The notes below the pieces were generated by a model. It saw nothing but the letters and a program-made list of their open reading frames with translations, had not been told where the DNA came from and ran no database searches. From assembly GCA_031551125.1 (NCBI GenBank), contig JAVBOB010000023.1:24657-88656 (forward strand): a stretch of DNA of 64,000 nucleotides. The letters are read 5' to 3'. The first letter of the stretch is position 1; every line of letters begins with the position of its first letter. Of this stretch, positions 44,041 through 52,750 are shown in pieces. Source of the DNA: JAIRNF01 sp031551125. Its GTDB lineage: Bacteria > Bacteroidota > Bacteroidia > Bacteroidales > UBA932. The translations under genes and the position numbers were made by a program.

Positions 44041-44300
44041 TTTTCGGGCTGAAAGCCCATCTTAATTCAGCCCAACGCAACTCGTTGGGTTTATAAACAA
44101 TAGACCACTTGAGAAATGATGTAGCAGCTAGTATCGAATCACTCACGAGCTGACATGTATTAATGTCCTAACGGACAATAAGACCGGCTTGTGCCTAACA
44201 GTTCTATTAATATGTAAGGCCTACGGCCTATGATTTAGGTGCTGTATCCCGTAGGGATTGCATATCAATAGCAGTGAAGTTGGTGAATGGGTGGGATTAG
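44041..44300. repeat. String of short hairpins in the 635-nt gap before tex
   Basis: The gap 44002-44636 has no gene. In order: GGGCTGAAAGCCC with TTAATTCAGCCCAACGCAAC and GTTGGG; GTCCTAACGGACA; AGGCCTACGGCCT; ATCCCGTAGGGAT. Later (44384-44437) GCGCGCAAAGCATTG faces AGTGCTTCGCGCG, and GTCACTTCGTGAC is at about 44498. The TTAATTCAGCCC end recurs at 55501-55641. Confidence 0.65.
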
Positions 44301-44605
44301 TCCATAAGACTTTAACCGATGAGCTATATGTGATGCGAAGTTAGGTGATGTTCGGATATTTTTCGAAGAGGTCTAATGTTATTTTGCGCGCAAAGCATTG
44401 TTGTTCTCTTAAAAAACGAATAGTGCTTCGCGCGTAAAGCGGCTATTTAACGTTGATCCAAGGCGTCGCTGCTTTTTGCCATTGGGCTAAAATAAGTTGT
44501 CACTTCGTGACGTTTTTGCTGACTCGTATTTATAATGTGTGTCAGCAAATACTCTGTGTCTTCTCCGTGTTCTTTGTGAAGTTTTTCTACTCCCTCACTT
44601 TCAGC

Positions 44606-44613
44606 TATCTTTG
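44606..44613 (+). promoter_or_regulatory. -7 box of tex
   Basis: TATCTTTG, 23 nt before the tex ATG; the only TTG upstream is at 29 nt, beyond the usual spacing. Confidence 0.5.
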
Positions 44614-44636
44614 TAGCCTTCGAACAGACACATAAA

Positions 44637-46760
44637 ATGACAGATACCGTATCAACCATATCGGCTGCTCTTACTTTGCAAACATGGCAGGTAGCCAACA
44701 CCATTGAACTGCTGAACGGTGGCGCAAGCATTCCGTTTATCAGCCGATACCGGAAAGAAAAAACCGGAGGTCTTGATGAACTACAAATAGCTGAAATAAA
44801 GCTACGCCATGAGAAGCTATTGGAGTTAGAAGCTCGCAAAAGCGCTATTCTTGCTTCAATAGAAGAGCAAGGTAAGCTAACGGATGAGCTAAAGCTTGCC
44901 ATAGACAAATGCGCTAACCTTTCGGAGCTGGAAGACCTTTACCTGCCCTACAAGCCAAAACGCAGAACCCGTGCTGTTATTGCTAAAGAGAAAGGTTTAG
45001 AGCCGCTGGCTGCTTTACTGATGAAGCAAGGCTTTATAGATGTTACTGCTAAAGCAAAAATTTTTCTTAATGACCAGGTAGAGAGCGTTGATGATGCCTT
45101 GGCGGGAGCGCGTGATATTATTGCCGAGTGGGTTAGTGAGCATCAGCGTGCGCGCAGCGTTGTTCGCCGCTTGTTTACTAATGAAGGTATGCTTACCGCT
45201 AAAGTGGCTAAGGGGAAAGAGCAGGAGGGTATAAAGTTTAAAGATTATTTCGAGTATGCCGAGCTGTTGAAACGTTGTCCCTCTCATCGCTTCTTAGCAG
45301 TAATGCGTGGGTGCTCCGAGGGGATGCTAAAGGTAAGCGTGGAGCCGGATACCGATAAGGCTATTGACGAACTTGAGCGTATATTTTTGAAAGATAAAGG
45401 CGATGCGGCACTACAGGTGGCCAAAGCCATTGCCGACAGCTATAAACGTTTGCTTGCGCCGTCTATTGAAAACGAGGTGCTTGCTACCGCAAAAGAGAAG
45501 GCCGATGAGGAAGCAATACGTGTATTTACGGATAACCTTCGCCAGCTACTGCTATCCCCACCGCTTGGGCAAAAAAATGTACTTGCCATAGACCCCGGAT
45601 TTCGCACGGGTTGTAAGGTGGTGTGCTTGGATAGGCAGGGAACCCTGTTACATAATGAAACCATATTTCCACACCCACCGCAAAATGAGCGGGCGGCTGC
45701 ACTGAAAAAGTTGGCCAGCTTGGTGGAGAGCTACGAGATAGAAGCCTTTGCCATTGGCGACGGAACGGCAGGGAGAGAAACAGAGCAGCTGATAAAAAAT
45801 ATTCAGCTAGACCGTAAGGTGCAGGTTTTTGTGGTGAGTGAAGACGGCGCTTCGATATACTCCGCCTCATCTGTTGCACGGGAAGAGTTTCCTCAGTATG
45901 ATGTAACGGTACGTGGTGCAGTTTCCATCGGTCGCAGGCTAATGGACCCTTTGGCAGAGCTGGTAAAGCTTGACCCAAAGTCAATTGGGGTGGGACAGTA
46001 TCAGCATGATGTTGACCAAGCTAAGCTGAAGGGTAGCCTTGACACGGTGGTTGAGGCTTGTGTAAATAGCGTAGGGGTAAACCTAAATACGGCCAGTAAG
46101 CACTTGCTGACCTATATTTCCGGCTTAGGACCTCAGCTGGCGGCTAACATTGTTGAGTACCGAAAGGCAAACGGTAACTTTTCTTCTCGTGAGGAGCTGA
46201 AAAAGGTTCCTCGTTTGGGTGCTAAGGCGTTTGAACAGTGCGCAGGATTTCTTCGCATACCCAATGCTGAAAATCCGTTAGATGCAAGCGCCGTTCACCC
46301 GGAGTCGTATCATGTAGTTGAGCAAATGGCAAAACAACAGGCTTGTTCGGTAAAAGATCTTTTGGCAAATGAGGAGCTGCGCTCAAAAGTTGTGCTGAAA
46401 GACTATATATCCGATACCGTAGGTTTACCAACGCTTACTGATATTATGAGCGAGCTGGCAAAACCCGGACGAGATCCGAGAACGGTAGCTAAAGTATTTG
46501 AGTTCGACCCTAACGTGCGCAGCATAGGCGACCTTATTCCGGGCATGGTGTTACCGGGTATTGTTACCAACATTACCAACTTCGGGGCTTTTGTTGATAT
46601 AGGTGTAAAGCAAGATGGGTTGGTACACATATCACAGCTGGCTAACCGCTTTGTGTCAAACCCGAATGATGTGGTTAAGCTGCATCAGCAAGTAAGTGTA
46701 AAGGTGTTAGAGGTTGACGCAAGCCGTAAGCGCATACAGCTCTCCATGAAGGAGGGTTAA
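44637..46760 (+). CDS. tex: Tex-family RNA-binding protein
   Basis: 707 aa. An N-terminal helical domain (TIELLNGGASIPFISRYRKEKTGGLDE) is followed by a YqgF/RNase H-like domain with VLAIDPGFRTGCKVV at about residue 320. Helix-hairpin-helix repeats come next (NLNTASKHLLTYISGLGPQLAANIV ... VPRLGAKAFEQCAGFLRI). The C-terminal S1 domain is at about 630-705 (GMVLPGIVTNITNFGAFVDIGVKQDGLVHIS). This is the standard architecture of the transcription accessory protein Tex, which binds nucleic acids. All domains are complete. Confidence 0.96.
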   Translation: MTDTVSTISAALTLQTWQVANTIELLNGGASIPFISRYRKEKTGGLDELQIAEIKLRHEKLLELEARKSAILASIEEQGKLTDELKLAIDKCANLSELEDLYLPYKPKRRTRAVIAKEKGLEPLAALLMKQGFIDVTAKAKIFLNDQVESVDDALAGARDIIAEWVSEHQRARSVVRRLFTNEGMLTAKVAKGKEQEGIKFKDYFEYAELLKRCPSHRFLAVMRGCSEGMLKVSVEPDTDKAIDELERIFLKDKGDAALQVAKAIADSYKRLLAPSIENEVLATAKEKADEEAIRVFTDNLRQLLLSPPLGQKNVLAIDPGFRTGCKVVCLDRQGTLLHNETIFPHPPQNERAAALKKLASLVESYEIEAFAIGDGTAGRETEQLIKNIQLDRKVQVFVVSEDGASIYSASSVAREEFPQYDVTVRGAVSIGRRLMDPLAELVKLDPKSIGVGQYQHDVDQAKLKGSLDTVVEACVNSVGVNLNTASKHLLTYISGLGPQLAANIVEYRKANGNFSSREELKKVPRLGAKAFEQCAGFLRIPNAENPLDASAVHPESYHVVEQMAKQQACSVKDLLANEELRSKVVLKDYISDTVGLPTLTDIMSELAKPGRDPRTVAKVFEFDPNVRSIGDLIPGMVLPGIVTNITNFGAFVDIGVKQDGLVHISQLANRFVSNPNDVVKLHQQVSVKVLEVDASRKRIQLSMKEG

Positions 46761-46800
46761 GTTTAAGAGTGATGAGTTAGGCGTTAAGCGAAAAAGTAAG

Positions 46801-46887
46801 CGAAGCTTTGCTCCATTAGGAGCAACATCTTTGTAGAAAAGTTTATGTTTGCAACTACTTCCGCTCCGTTAGGAGCGGCATTTTAGC
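46801..46887. repeat. 87-bp GGAGC repeat, left copy
   Basis: TTGCTCCATTAGGAGCAACA, then ATCTTTGTAGAAAAGTTTATG and CCGCTCCGTTAGGAGCGG. It matches 47742-47828 with four single-base differences, in direct orientation. The two copies flank the DNRLRE gene. Confidence 0.85.
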
Positions 46888-46930
46888 ATGTAATGCAAGC
46901 AAATAGAAATTTTATTCCTTACGAAACAAT

Positions 46931-47641
46931 TTAGTATTCGTATTCGATGGTCAAGCAGGGGTGTTTAGCTTCATCCTTATGCCAGCTACTGCAGAATATC
47001 CTTGAGGTGTATCTTACCTCGTTGTCAAGTAGCAACATAAAACCGTAATTTTTTCCCGTATTAACCATGTACTTTACCATATTTGTTACATCTGCAGCTA
47101 TAGGTTCAGAAGTGATTAGGGGATTATGAGGTATCAATACCTGATTAGAAGTAGTAGTAGCAGGCTGATTAGCCCAACTTACGTTTGATAGAGACCATTC
47201 TGACGTTATTTGTCTAATATAAAAGCTGTTATTTGTGCCGGAACTGCTAGCAAAAGCCTCTGTTTCCAATGGGTATAGGGTTAATGTAGCTCTTGTGATT
47301 TTAGCAGAGGGGCTGATAGTCGGTATATTGAAATTCAATAATTGCCTTGATGTTCCAGGAACACCGTCCCATGTCCATGCTACTAAGGGGGTGTAGGCTG
47401 CTGTAACAATATTCGTATGTAGAGAGGATATACGTATATCTTTAGGATTGTTGGTAGAACGGATAGCAATGGAATTACCACCCTTTGGAGTAAGTGCTTC
47501 GGAGCTGCTTGCCTGCTTATTTTTTATAGATGATAAGTTATCGCTTTCTTTCCCATTCCCCGTTACAGTAATGCTTATACAGCTTGTTGCTAGCCATGCT
47601 CCTGCGATTAAAAGCACCGGCTTAAAAAAATCTCTCATCAT
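46931..47641 (-). CDS. DNRLRE-domain lipoprotein
   Basis: 236 aa. Lipobox WLATSC (C21 or C20 depending on which of two adjacent Met codons is used). The body at about 65-236 is a DNRLRE/CBM96-like beta-sandwich: RQLLNFNIPTISPSAKITRATLTLYPLE, SEWSLSNVSWANQPA, VTNMVKYMVNTGKNYGFMLLL, and a C-terminal HPCLTIEYEY. Such domains are common in secreted Bacteroidota proteins and may bind glycans or serve as structural stalks. The gene is bracketed by nearly identical direct repeats. Confidence 0.75.
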   Translation of the reverse strand: MMRDFFKPVLLIAGAWLATSCISITVTGNGKESDNLSSIKNKQASSSEALTPKGGNSIAIRSTNNPKDIRISSLHTNIVTAAYTPLVAWTWDGVPGTSRQLLNFNIPTISPSAKITRATLTLYPLETEAFASSSGTNNSFYIRQITSEWSLSNVSWANQPATTTSNQVLIPHNPLITSEPIAADVTNMVKYMVNTGKNYGFMLLLDNEVRYTSRIFCSSWHKDEAKHPCLTIEYEY

Positions 47642-47741
47642 ATTTTGGTTATTAGCAGGTAAATTTAGTTGGCAATTTACAATTAAAAAATGATTAAAAA
47701 GCGAGATGATAATTTTGGGATTAAAAAGTGATAGAGTCCTG

Positions 47742-47935
47742 CGAAGTTTTGCTCCATTAGGAGCAACATCTTTGTAGAAAAGTTTATGTTTACAACTACT
47801 TCCGCTCCGTTAGGGGCGGCATCTTAGCCATGCGGAATAACAAACTAAGATGTCGCTCCCAATGGAGCGATTTAGTTAATGGTGGCTATTATTGCCTACA
47901 AAGATTTGGCTTCTAGCGGAGCCTTTATAAACAGG
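47742..47935. repeat. 87-bp GGAGC repeat, right copy, with extra inverted units
   Basis: 47742-47828 is the direct copy of 46801-46887. It continues with TCGCTCCCAATGGAGCGA and, in opposite orientation, CTACAAAGATTTGGC and AGCGGAGCC, the words found at 6649-6834. Part of the gene-free gap 47642-48056. Confidence 0.8.
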
Positions 47936-47948
47936 TGTTTAAATAATG

Positions 47949-48041
47949 CGTCATTGGCTTCGCCGAACTCGTAAACTCGGTTGCGAGCGAAGCGAAGCAA
48001 TCTCTGAATTAGCAGATTGCTTCGCTTCGCTCGCAATGACG
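47949..48041. repeat. REP-like element interrupted by the 26-nt word
   Basis: CGTCATTG is followed by the word at 47957-47982, then GCGAGCGAAGCGAAGCAATC resumes as in the intact copy at 20171. The inner arms GCAATCT / AGATTGC and the outer CTCGCAATGACG are all present. Confidence 0.85.
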
Positions 48042-48056
48042 TATATAGATAGAAGG

Positions 48057-49250
48057 TTATCTATCCATAAATATAGCCAATCCGCCGACAGCCGTTTCTT
48101 TATACAGGCTGGGTAAGTCGTGTCCGGTTTGCTTCATGGTAGCAACCACCTTATCAAAGCTTACACGGTGCTTACCGTCTGACATGGTTGCGTAGGTGTT
48201 GGAATCAAGCGCGCGTCCTGCAGCAAAAGCGTTACGCTCAATGCAGGGTATTTGCACCAATCCGCAAACAGGGTCGCAGGTTAGCCCCAAGTGGTGCTCC
48301 AGCCCCATTTCGGCAGCATACTCTATTTGTGCGGGTGTTCCGCCAAACAGCTGGTTTGCCGCGGCAGCCGCCATAGCACAGGCTACACCGACTTCGCCTT
48401 GGCATCCTACTTCCGCACCCGATATGGATGCGTTTGTTTTTACAACGTTGCCAAATAGTCCGGCGGTTGCCAAAGCCTTTAGTATTTTTGAGTCGCTAAA
48501 GCTGTGGTTCGATTTCAGGTGGTAAAGAACAGCTGGTAGTACGCCGCAAGAGCCGCAGGTGGGCGCGGTAACCACCAGTCCGCCGTTGGCGTTTTCTTCG
48601 GAACAAGCCAAAGCATAGGCAAATACCAGCGAACGAGTACGCAGGTTGTCGCGGTAGCCTTGCGCCTTAAAGTAGTAAGATGAGGCTTTACGACGAAGTC
48701 CGAGCCCGCCGGGCAATACGCCTTCCCCCTCAATACCGCGTGCCACAGCATCAGCCATTATTTTCCAAACCTCGTTCAGGTAGTCCCAAATTTCGTTACC
48801 TTCTACCTCTTGAACGTACTCCCAGTATGATGTGCCGTTTTTCTCACATCTATCCAGAATATCGCTCATGTTGCGAAGCTCGTATATGTTTACTTCTTCT
48901 GTTTGGGTGGTTTCGTTAGCCAGCTTTCCGCCACCAATGCTGTATATAGTCCAGCTATCTTTAACTTCATTATTAACAATGGCTTCAAACAGCATTCCGT
49001 TCGGATGGAAAGGCAGAAACTCTTCCGGCCTCCAAACCAAATCAACGGTAGAAGGGCTCAGCGCGTCAATTATTGCACGGTCGGTAAGGTGACCAACTCC
49101 TGTTGCTGCAAGGCTTCCGTATAGTGTTACCCGATATGTATCGACAACCGGATTTTTCTTTTTAAACTGCTCTGCGGCTTTTTTAGGACCCATGGTATGG
49201 CTACTGGATGGGCCATTGCCGATTCTGTATATTTCTCTGATTGATTCCAT
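48057..49250 (-). CDS. sdaA: L-serine ammonia-lyase (iron-sulfur, single chain)
   Basis: 397 aa. It splits L-serine to pyruvate and ammonia with a [4Fe-4S] cluster. The beta-type domain comes first (IREIYRIGNGPSSSHTMGPKKAAEQF), then the alpha-type domain with VTAPTCGSCGVLPAV, GAEVGCQGEVGVACAM and LGLTCDPVCGLVQIPCIERNAF, which carry the cluster cysteines. The fused order is the type-2 layout. CAAAGGTA at 49270-49277 (TACCTTTG on its strand) is a -7 box 20 nt upstream. It fits an organism that ferments amino acids. Confidence 0.93.
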   Translation of the reverse strand: MESIREIYRIGNGPSSSHTMGPKKAAEQFKKKNPVVDTYRVTLYGSLAATGVGHLTDRAIIDALSPSTVDLVWRPEEFLPFHPNGMLFEAIVNNEVKDSWTIYSIGGGKLANETTQTEEVNIYELRNMSDILDRCEKNGTSYWEYVQEVEGNEIWDYLNEVWKIMADAVARGIEGEGVLPGGLGLRRKASSYYFKAQGYRDNLRTRSLVFAYALACSEENANGGLVVTAPTCGSCGVLPAVLYHLKSNHSFSDSKILKALATAGLFGNVVKTNASISGAEVGCQGEVGVACAMAAAAANQLFGGTPAQIEYAAEMGLEHHLGLTCDPVCGLVQIPCIERNAFAAGRALDSNTYATMSDGKHRVSFDKVVATMKQTGHDLPSLYKETAVGGLAIFMDR

Positions 49251-49382
49251 TATTCATTCAAAATTTGGGCAAAGGTAGCATAAATGCGGAAGTGGAAATA
49301 TGATTTAGTAACAGTAAATACCAATTCAGGCCTGAATATCTGCTAATTTGTAATAAATTGTATGCTGTTATATTTAAAATTG

Positions 49383-49417
49383 TTGCTTTTCAGCACGTGC
49401 TTTTTCTGCTACCTTTG
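49383..49417 (+). promoter_or_regulatory. Bacteroidota-like promoter of the DUF4340-like lipoprotein
   Basis: TTG at 49383-49385, a 24-nt spacer (one longer than usual) and TACCTTTG at 49410-49417, 14-20 nt before the likely ATG. Confidence 0.55.
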
Positions 49418-49430
49418 TGCATTAAATAAT

Positions 49431-50402
49431 ATGTTTATGAAACACATACGTGTACTACTTAGTATAACAGCCCTATTTGCCATTCTGTTTGTCGTGTCAT
49501 GCGGTAAGCGGCCTGATAAGCAGTTTTCACTCAATGATGTTTCGAGCGTTACTAAAGTTGAGCTGTTTCAGGATTCGCTGAGCGTTATACTTACTAAGAC
49601 CGATAGCGTTTGGATGGTGAATAGCGAGTACGTGGCCGGAGAGGAAGCTATTGATATGTTGCTAAACATTCTTAACTCTCAACAGGTAGTTGGAGCTGTA
49701 TCGGCAGTACAAGCAGATTCGGCCCTGACTTTACTTGCCGAAAAGGGACTACGTATAAAGGTTTATGAGGGAAAGAAGCGGGCATCGTTAGATTTTACGG
49801 TTTACTATACCCCTGAGCTGGGTTTTTATGGCCTTGTGGAGGGTAACCGTCAGGCATACCGTTTGCAGCTGCCGTTGGTTGAGGATAATCCGTACGATTA
49901 CTTAAGCGCTATGCCGTCTTTTTGGCGTAATAACGTACTGGTAAGCGCGCTTCCGTCGGAAATTCGTATGGTTTGGGTGGACGATATGGAAGATCCTGAA
50001 AAATCGTTTCGTATAAATCGTAAGGATGACGGTACGCTTGAGCTGTATGACCCTTATAACGAAGTGGTAGTGGAAAATGCGGATGTAGCTAGAATGAACA
50101 CTTATCTGGGTTATTTTAACGGGCTATCATACGAACGAATGCTAGACCTTAATCCGGAAGACCATAAGTCAATACTGTTGTCTCCGTCGCCTTATAGGCT
50201 TAGCGTAAAAACCGCTGACGGTAACCGTATAGCGTTGCAGCTATTTTACATTTCCAACGATTTTGACGCTTACGGTAACCCGCTGGATTATGACCCCGAT
50301 CGTTTTTACCTGTCCATGAATAACGGAAGCGATATAGCATTGGCTAAATGGGTTGATTTTGACTTGTTGCTGAGGGAGTTATCATACTTTGTTGATAAAT
50401 AA
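49431..50402 (+). CDS. Lipoprotein of DUF4340-like build
   Basis: 323 aa from the ATG at 49431; the ATG at 49437 (MKHIRVLLSITALFAILFVVSC) is equally good. Starts further upstream lie before the promoter box. Lipobox FVVSC marks a lipidated cysteine. The body is mixed alpha/beta: DVSSVTKVELFQDSLSVILTKTDSVWMVN resembles the repeat of DUF4340 proteins that accompany gliding-associated ABC transporters (GldG). No such transporter is next to it; dnaN follows after 127 nt. The role is unknown. Confidence 0.6.
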   Translation: MFMKHIRVLLSITALFAILFVVSCGKRPDKQFSLNDVSSVTKVELFQDSLSVILTKTDSVWMVNSEYVAGEEAIDMLLNILNSQQVVGAVSAVQADSALTLLAEKGLRIKVYEGKKRASLDFTVYYTPELGFYGLVEGNRQAYRLQLPLVEDNPYDYLSAMPSFWRNNVLVSALPSEIRMVWVDDMEDPEKSFRINRKDDGTLELYDPYNEVVVENADVARMNTYLGYFNGLSYERMLDLNPEDHKSILLSPSPYRLSVKTADGNRIALQLFYISNDFDAYGNPLDYDPDRFYLSMNNGSDIALAKWVDFDLLLRELSYFVDK

Positions 50403-50445
50403 GAAGGGCTTTTTTTGATACTCCCGTAAAAAATCCATAAAATTG

Positions 50446-50475
50446 TTGTTTAATCTGATATAATACGGATATTTG
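50446..50475 (+). promoter_or_regulatory. Promoter of dnaN
   Basis: TTG at 50446-50448, a 19-nt spacer and GATATTTG at 50468-50475, one base off TAnnTTTG. The leader to the ATG at 50530 is about 48 nt, so the longer frame from 50473 is not expected to be translated. Confidence 0.6.
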
Positions 50476-50529
50476 TGTTTTGCTCAGAATATCAATTATT
50501 TGCAACTAAATAAAAACATCACGATATAT

Positions 50530-51660
50530 ATGAAATTTGTTGTTTCGAGCACCGAGTTGCTCTCTCGCTTACAGTCCATTAATCGGGTTATCAGCACTAA
50601 GAATACCTTGCCTATACTAGACAACTTTTTGTTTAGCCTGAAGGATGGGCAGCTGAATATTACCGCTTCCGATTTGGAAACTACTTTTACAACCACGCTT
50701 GCTATTGAAAACGTAATGCAGGAGGGAGAGGTAGCAATACCTGCGCGTTTGCTTACCGACACGCTGAAGGAGTTCTCGGAACAGCCGCTTACCTTTACGG
50801 TAGATAAGTCTAGCCTTTCTGTGGAGATCCAATGGTCGTCGGGTAAGTCAAACATACCGGGTACTAATCCGGAGGATTATCCCAGCCTTCCGCAGCTGAA
50901 GGGTGAAAAACGCCAGTCGGTAGAAATGCCCGCCGAGCTACTATCGGAAGCTATTAGCAAAACCCTATTTGCAACGGCTGAAGATGAGCTCCGTCCGGTG
51001 ATGAACGGTATTTACTTCGATTTCACGGGCAATTCGCTTATCTTCGTTGCTTCCGACGCACATAAGCTAGTACGTTATCAGCGTAAAGATGTGTCGCTAC
51101 CCGAAGTAGCGTCATTCATTCTTCCTAAAAAGCCGGCCTCGTTGCTAAAAGCTATTTTACCTAAGGAGATAGGAAATGTTCAGGTAGAGTTTGATGATAA
51201 AAACGTATCATTTACCTTACCTACCTACCGCTTGATATGCCGCTTGGTTGAGGGCGTTTACCCCAGCTACAATTCGGTAATTCCTACAAAGAACGAGAAT
51301 AAGGTTATTGTAAACCGTACCGAGCTGCTTAACAGCGTGCGCCGTGTGTCAAACTTCTCTAACCATGCCAGCAATCTTATTAAGCTGAAGTTGACGGGTA
51401 ACGAGCTGGTATCATACGCACAAGACTTGGATTTCTCCATATCAGGACACGATAGGGTTACCTGTCAGTATGACGGACAGGACATGGAAATAGGATTTAA
51501 GTCAACTTTTCTTATTGAAATTTTGGCAAATCTTCCTTCGCTGAACGTTTGCGTTGAGCTTGCAGATCCTACAAGAGCCGGACTTTTTCTGCCTTTTGAG
51601 GAGCAAGATGAGAACGAAGATTTAGTAATGTTGCTTATGCCTATGATGATTGGGGTATAA
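50530..51660 (+). CDS. dnaN: DNA polymerase III beta subunit (sliding clamp)
   Basis: 376 aa from the ATG at 50530 (MKFVVSSTELLSRLQSINRVI). It forms the ring that holds the polymerase on DNA. The three similar domains are seen through NTLPILDNFLF, LRPVMNGIYFDFTG and FIASDAHKLVRYQRK-like VASDAHKLVRY, EGVYPSYNSVIP, and the C-terminal LLMPMMI, the peptide-binding cleft edge. dnaA is not adjacent, so the window need not be near the origin. Confidence 0.96.
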   Translation: MKFVVSSTELLSRLQSINRVISTKNTLPILDNFLFSLKDGQLNITASDLETTFTTTLAIENVMQEGEVAIPARLLTDTLKEFSEQPLTFTVDKSSLSVEIQWSSGKSNIPGTNPEDYPSLPQLKGEKRQSVEMPAELLSEAISKTLFATAEDELRPVMNGIYFDFTGNSLIFVASDAHKLVRYQRKDVSLPEVASFILPKKPASLLKAILPKEIGNVQVEFDDKNVSFTLPTYRLICRLVEGVYPSYNSVIPTKNENKVIVNRTELLNSVRRVSNFSNHASNLIKLKLTGNELVSYAQDLDFSISGHDRVTCQYDGQDMEIGFKSTFLIEILANLPSLNVCVELADPTRAGLFLPFEEQDENEDLVMLLMPMMIGV

Positions 51661-51682
51661 GGCTCTTTTATATAACGCTAGG

Positions 51683-51724
51683 AAAGCCCTGAACCCCTGT
51701 GTATGGGTGGAACAGGGCTTTTCT
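51683..51724 (+). terminator. Terminator of dnaN
   Basis: AAAGCCCTG (51683-51691) and CAGGGCTTT (51713-51721) followed by T, CTCTT; inner ACCCC ... GGGTGG adds to the stem. Confidence 0.8.
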
Positions 51725-51736
51725 CTTAAATTAAAG

Positions 51737-51845
51737 CGTCATTGCGAGGCGCTTTTTGCCGAAGCAATCTGTTTAATTTGAAGAGATTGGTTGGCTTTGC
51801 CTCCCTTCGGGTCACGATTCAGAAAACGAATCGTTCGCAATGACG
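51737..51845. repeat. REP-like element, longest copy
   Basis: It starts CGTCATTGCGAGGCGC and GCCGAAGCAATCTG as at 3874, and the right part is replaced by TTGGCTTTGCCTCCCTTCGG and GTCACGATTCAGAAAACGAA before TTCGCAATGACGG. GATTC-AGAAAAC-GAATC is a further small hairpin inside. Confidence 0.75.
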
Positions 51846-51870
51846 GAATATTTTTGCTAATACAGCTACT

Positions 51871-52641
51871 ATGGAGTTAAATCTAAAAAATCCGGCTATC
51901 ATTTTCGATTTGGAAACCACAGGTGTTGATGTGACTAAAGACCGTATTGTCGAAATATCCATCATCAAGTGTTTGCCTAACGGCGATGAAGAGGTAAAAA
52001 CCCGACGGATTAATCCCGGAATGCCCATACCGCCACAGTCCACTGCCATACACGGTATAAGTGATGCCGATGTAGTGGGATGCCCTACGTTTAAAGAGGT
52101 TGCTAAGTCGTTGGCTGCCTATATTGAGGGTTGCGATATAGTAGGCTATAATTCCATAAAGTTTGATGTACCCATGCTGGCAGAAGAGTTTTTGCGGGCA
52201 GGTGTAGATATAGATTTTCGTAAGCGTAAGCTGATAGATGTGCAAAATATTTTTCATAAGCTCGAACAGCGAACTTTAGTTGCCGCATACAAATTTTACT
52301 GTGAAAAAACGCTGGAAAATGCACACAGTGCTGAAGCCGACACAAGGGCTACCTACGAAATTTTAAAGGCGCAGCTAGACCGTTACCCTAGCGATTTGAA
52401 GAACGATATGGCTTTTCTTTCCGAATTTTCTACCCGTACCCGTAATGTTGATTATGCCGGACGCATTGTGCTGAATGATGTTGATGAACCCGTATTCAAC
52501 TTTGGGAAGCACAAGGGGCGCAAGGTGGTTGACGTACTATCAGAAGAAACCAGCTACTACAGCTGGATGATGAACGGTGACTTTACGCTTGATACTAAGC
52601 GAGTGCTTACGGAAATACGGCTGGGGATGGTAGGAAAGTAG
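51871..52641 (+). CDS. DnaQ/ExoX-like 3'-5' exonuclease
   Basis: 256 aa. A DEDDh exonuclease: the DxE motif in IIFDLETTGVD, D in GYNSIKFDVPML, and H and D in ENAHSAEADTRATYEIL. IHGISDADVVGCPTF is typical of the DnaQ group. The last about 60 residues (PVFNFGKHKGRKVVDVLSEETSYYSWMMNGDF) form the small domain found after the exonuclease in ExoX-like proteins. It may be a proofreading subunit or a repair exonuclease. It lies close to dnaN but has a terminator and a repeat between. Confidence 0.88.
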   Translation: MELNLKNPAIIFDLETTGVDVTKDRIVEISIIKCLPNGDEEVKTRRINPGMPIPPQSTAIHGISDADVVGCPTFKEVAKSLAAYIEGCDIVGYNSIKFDVPMLAEEFLRAGVDIDFRKRKLIDVQNIFHKLEQRTLVAAYKFYCEKTLENAHSAEADTRATYEILKAQLDRYPSDLKNDMAFLSEFSTRTRNVDYAGRIVLNDVDEPVFNFGKHKGRKVVDVLSEETSYYSWMMNGDFTLDTKRVLTEIRLGMVGK

Positions 52642-52750
52642 ATGTTTTATCCTGGTATTTTGAAAGGTAGGCAGGAAGTGCAATACGGTAGTTGTTACTG
52701 CGGTAATTAGGAATTATTTTGCAAAGTAAAAATTAAAACAGAAAGCCAAT

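Noticed and set aside
45526..45984. 152-codon antisense frame in tex
   Set aside because: Shadow of a strongly conserved gene, with no own features.
50473..50529. Longer N-terminus for DnaN
   Set aside because: The ATG at 50473 is inside the -7 box; MKFVVSS at 50530 is the conserved start.
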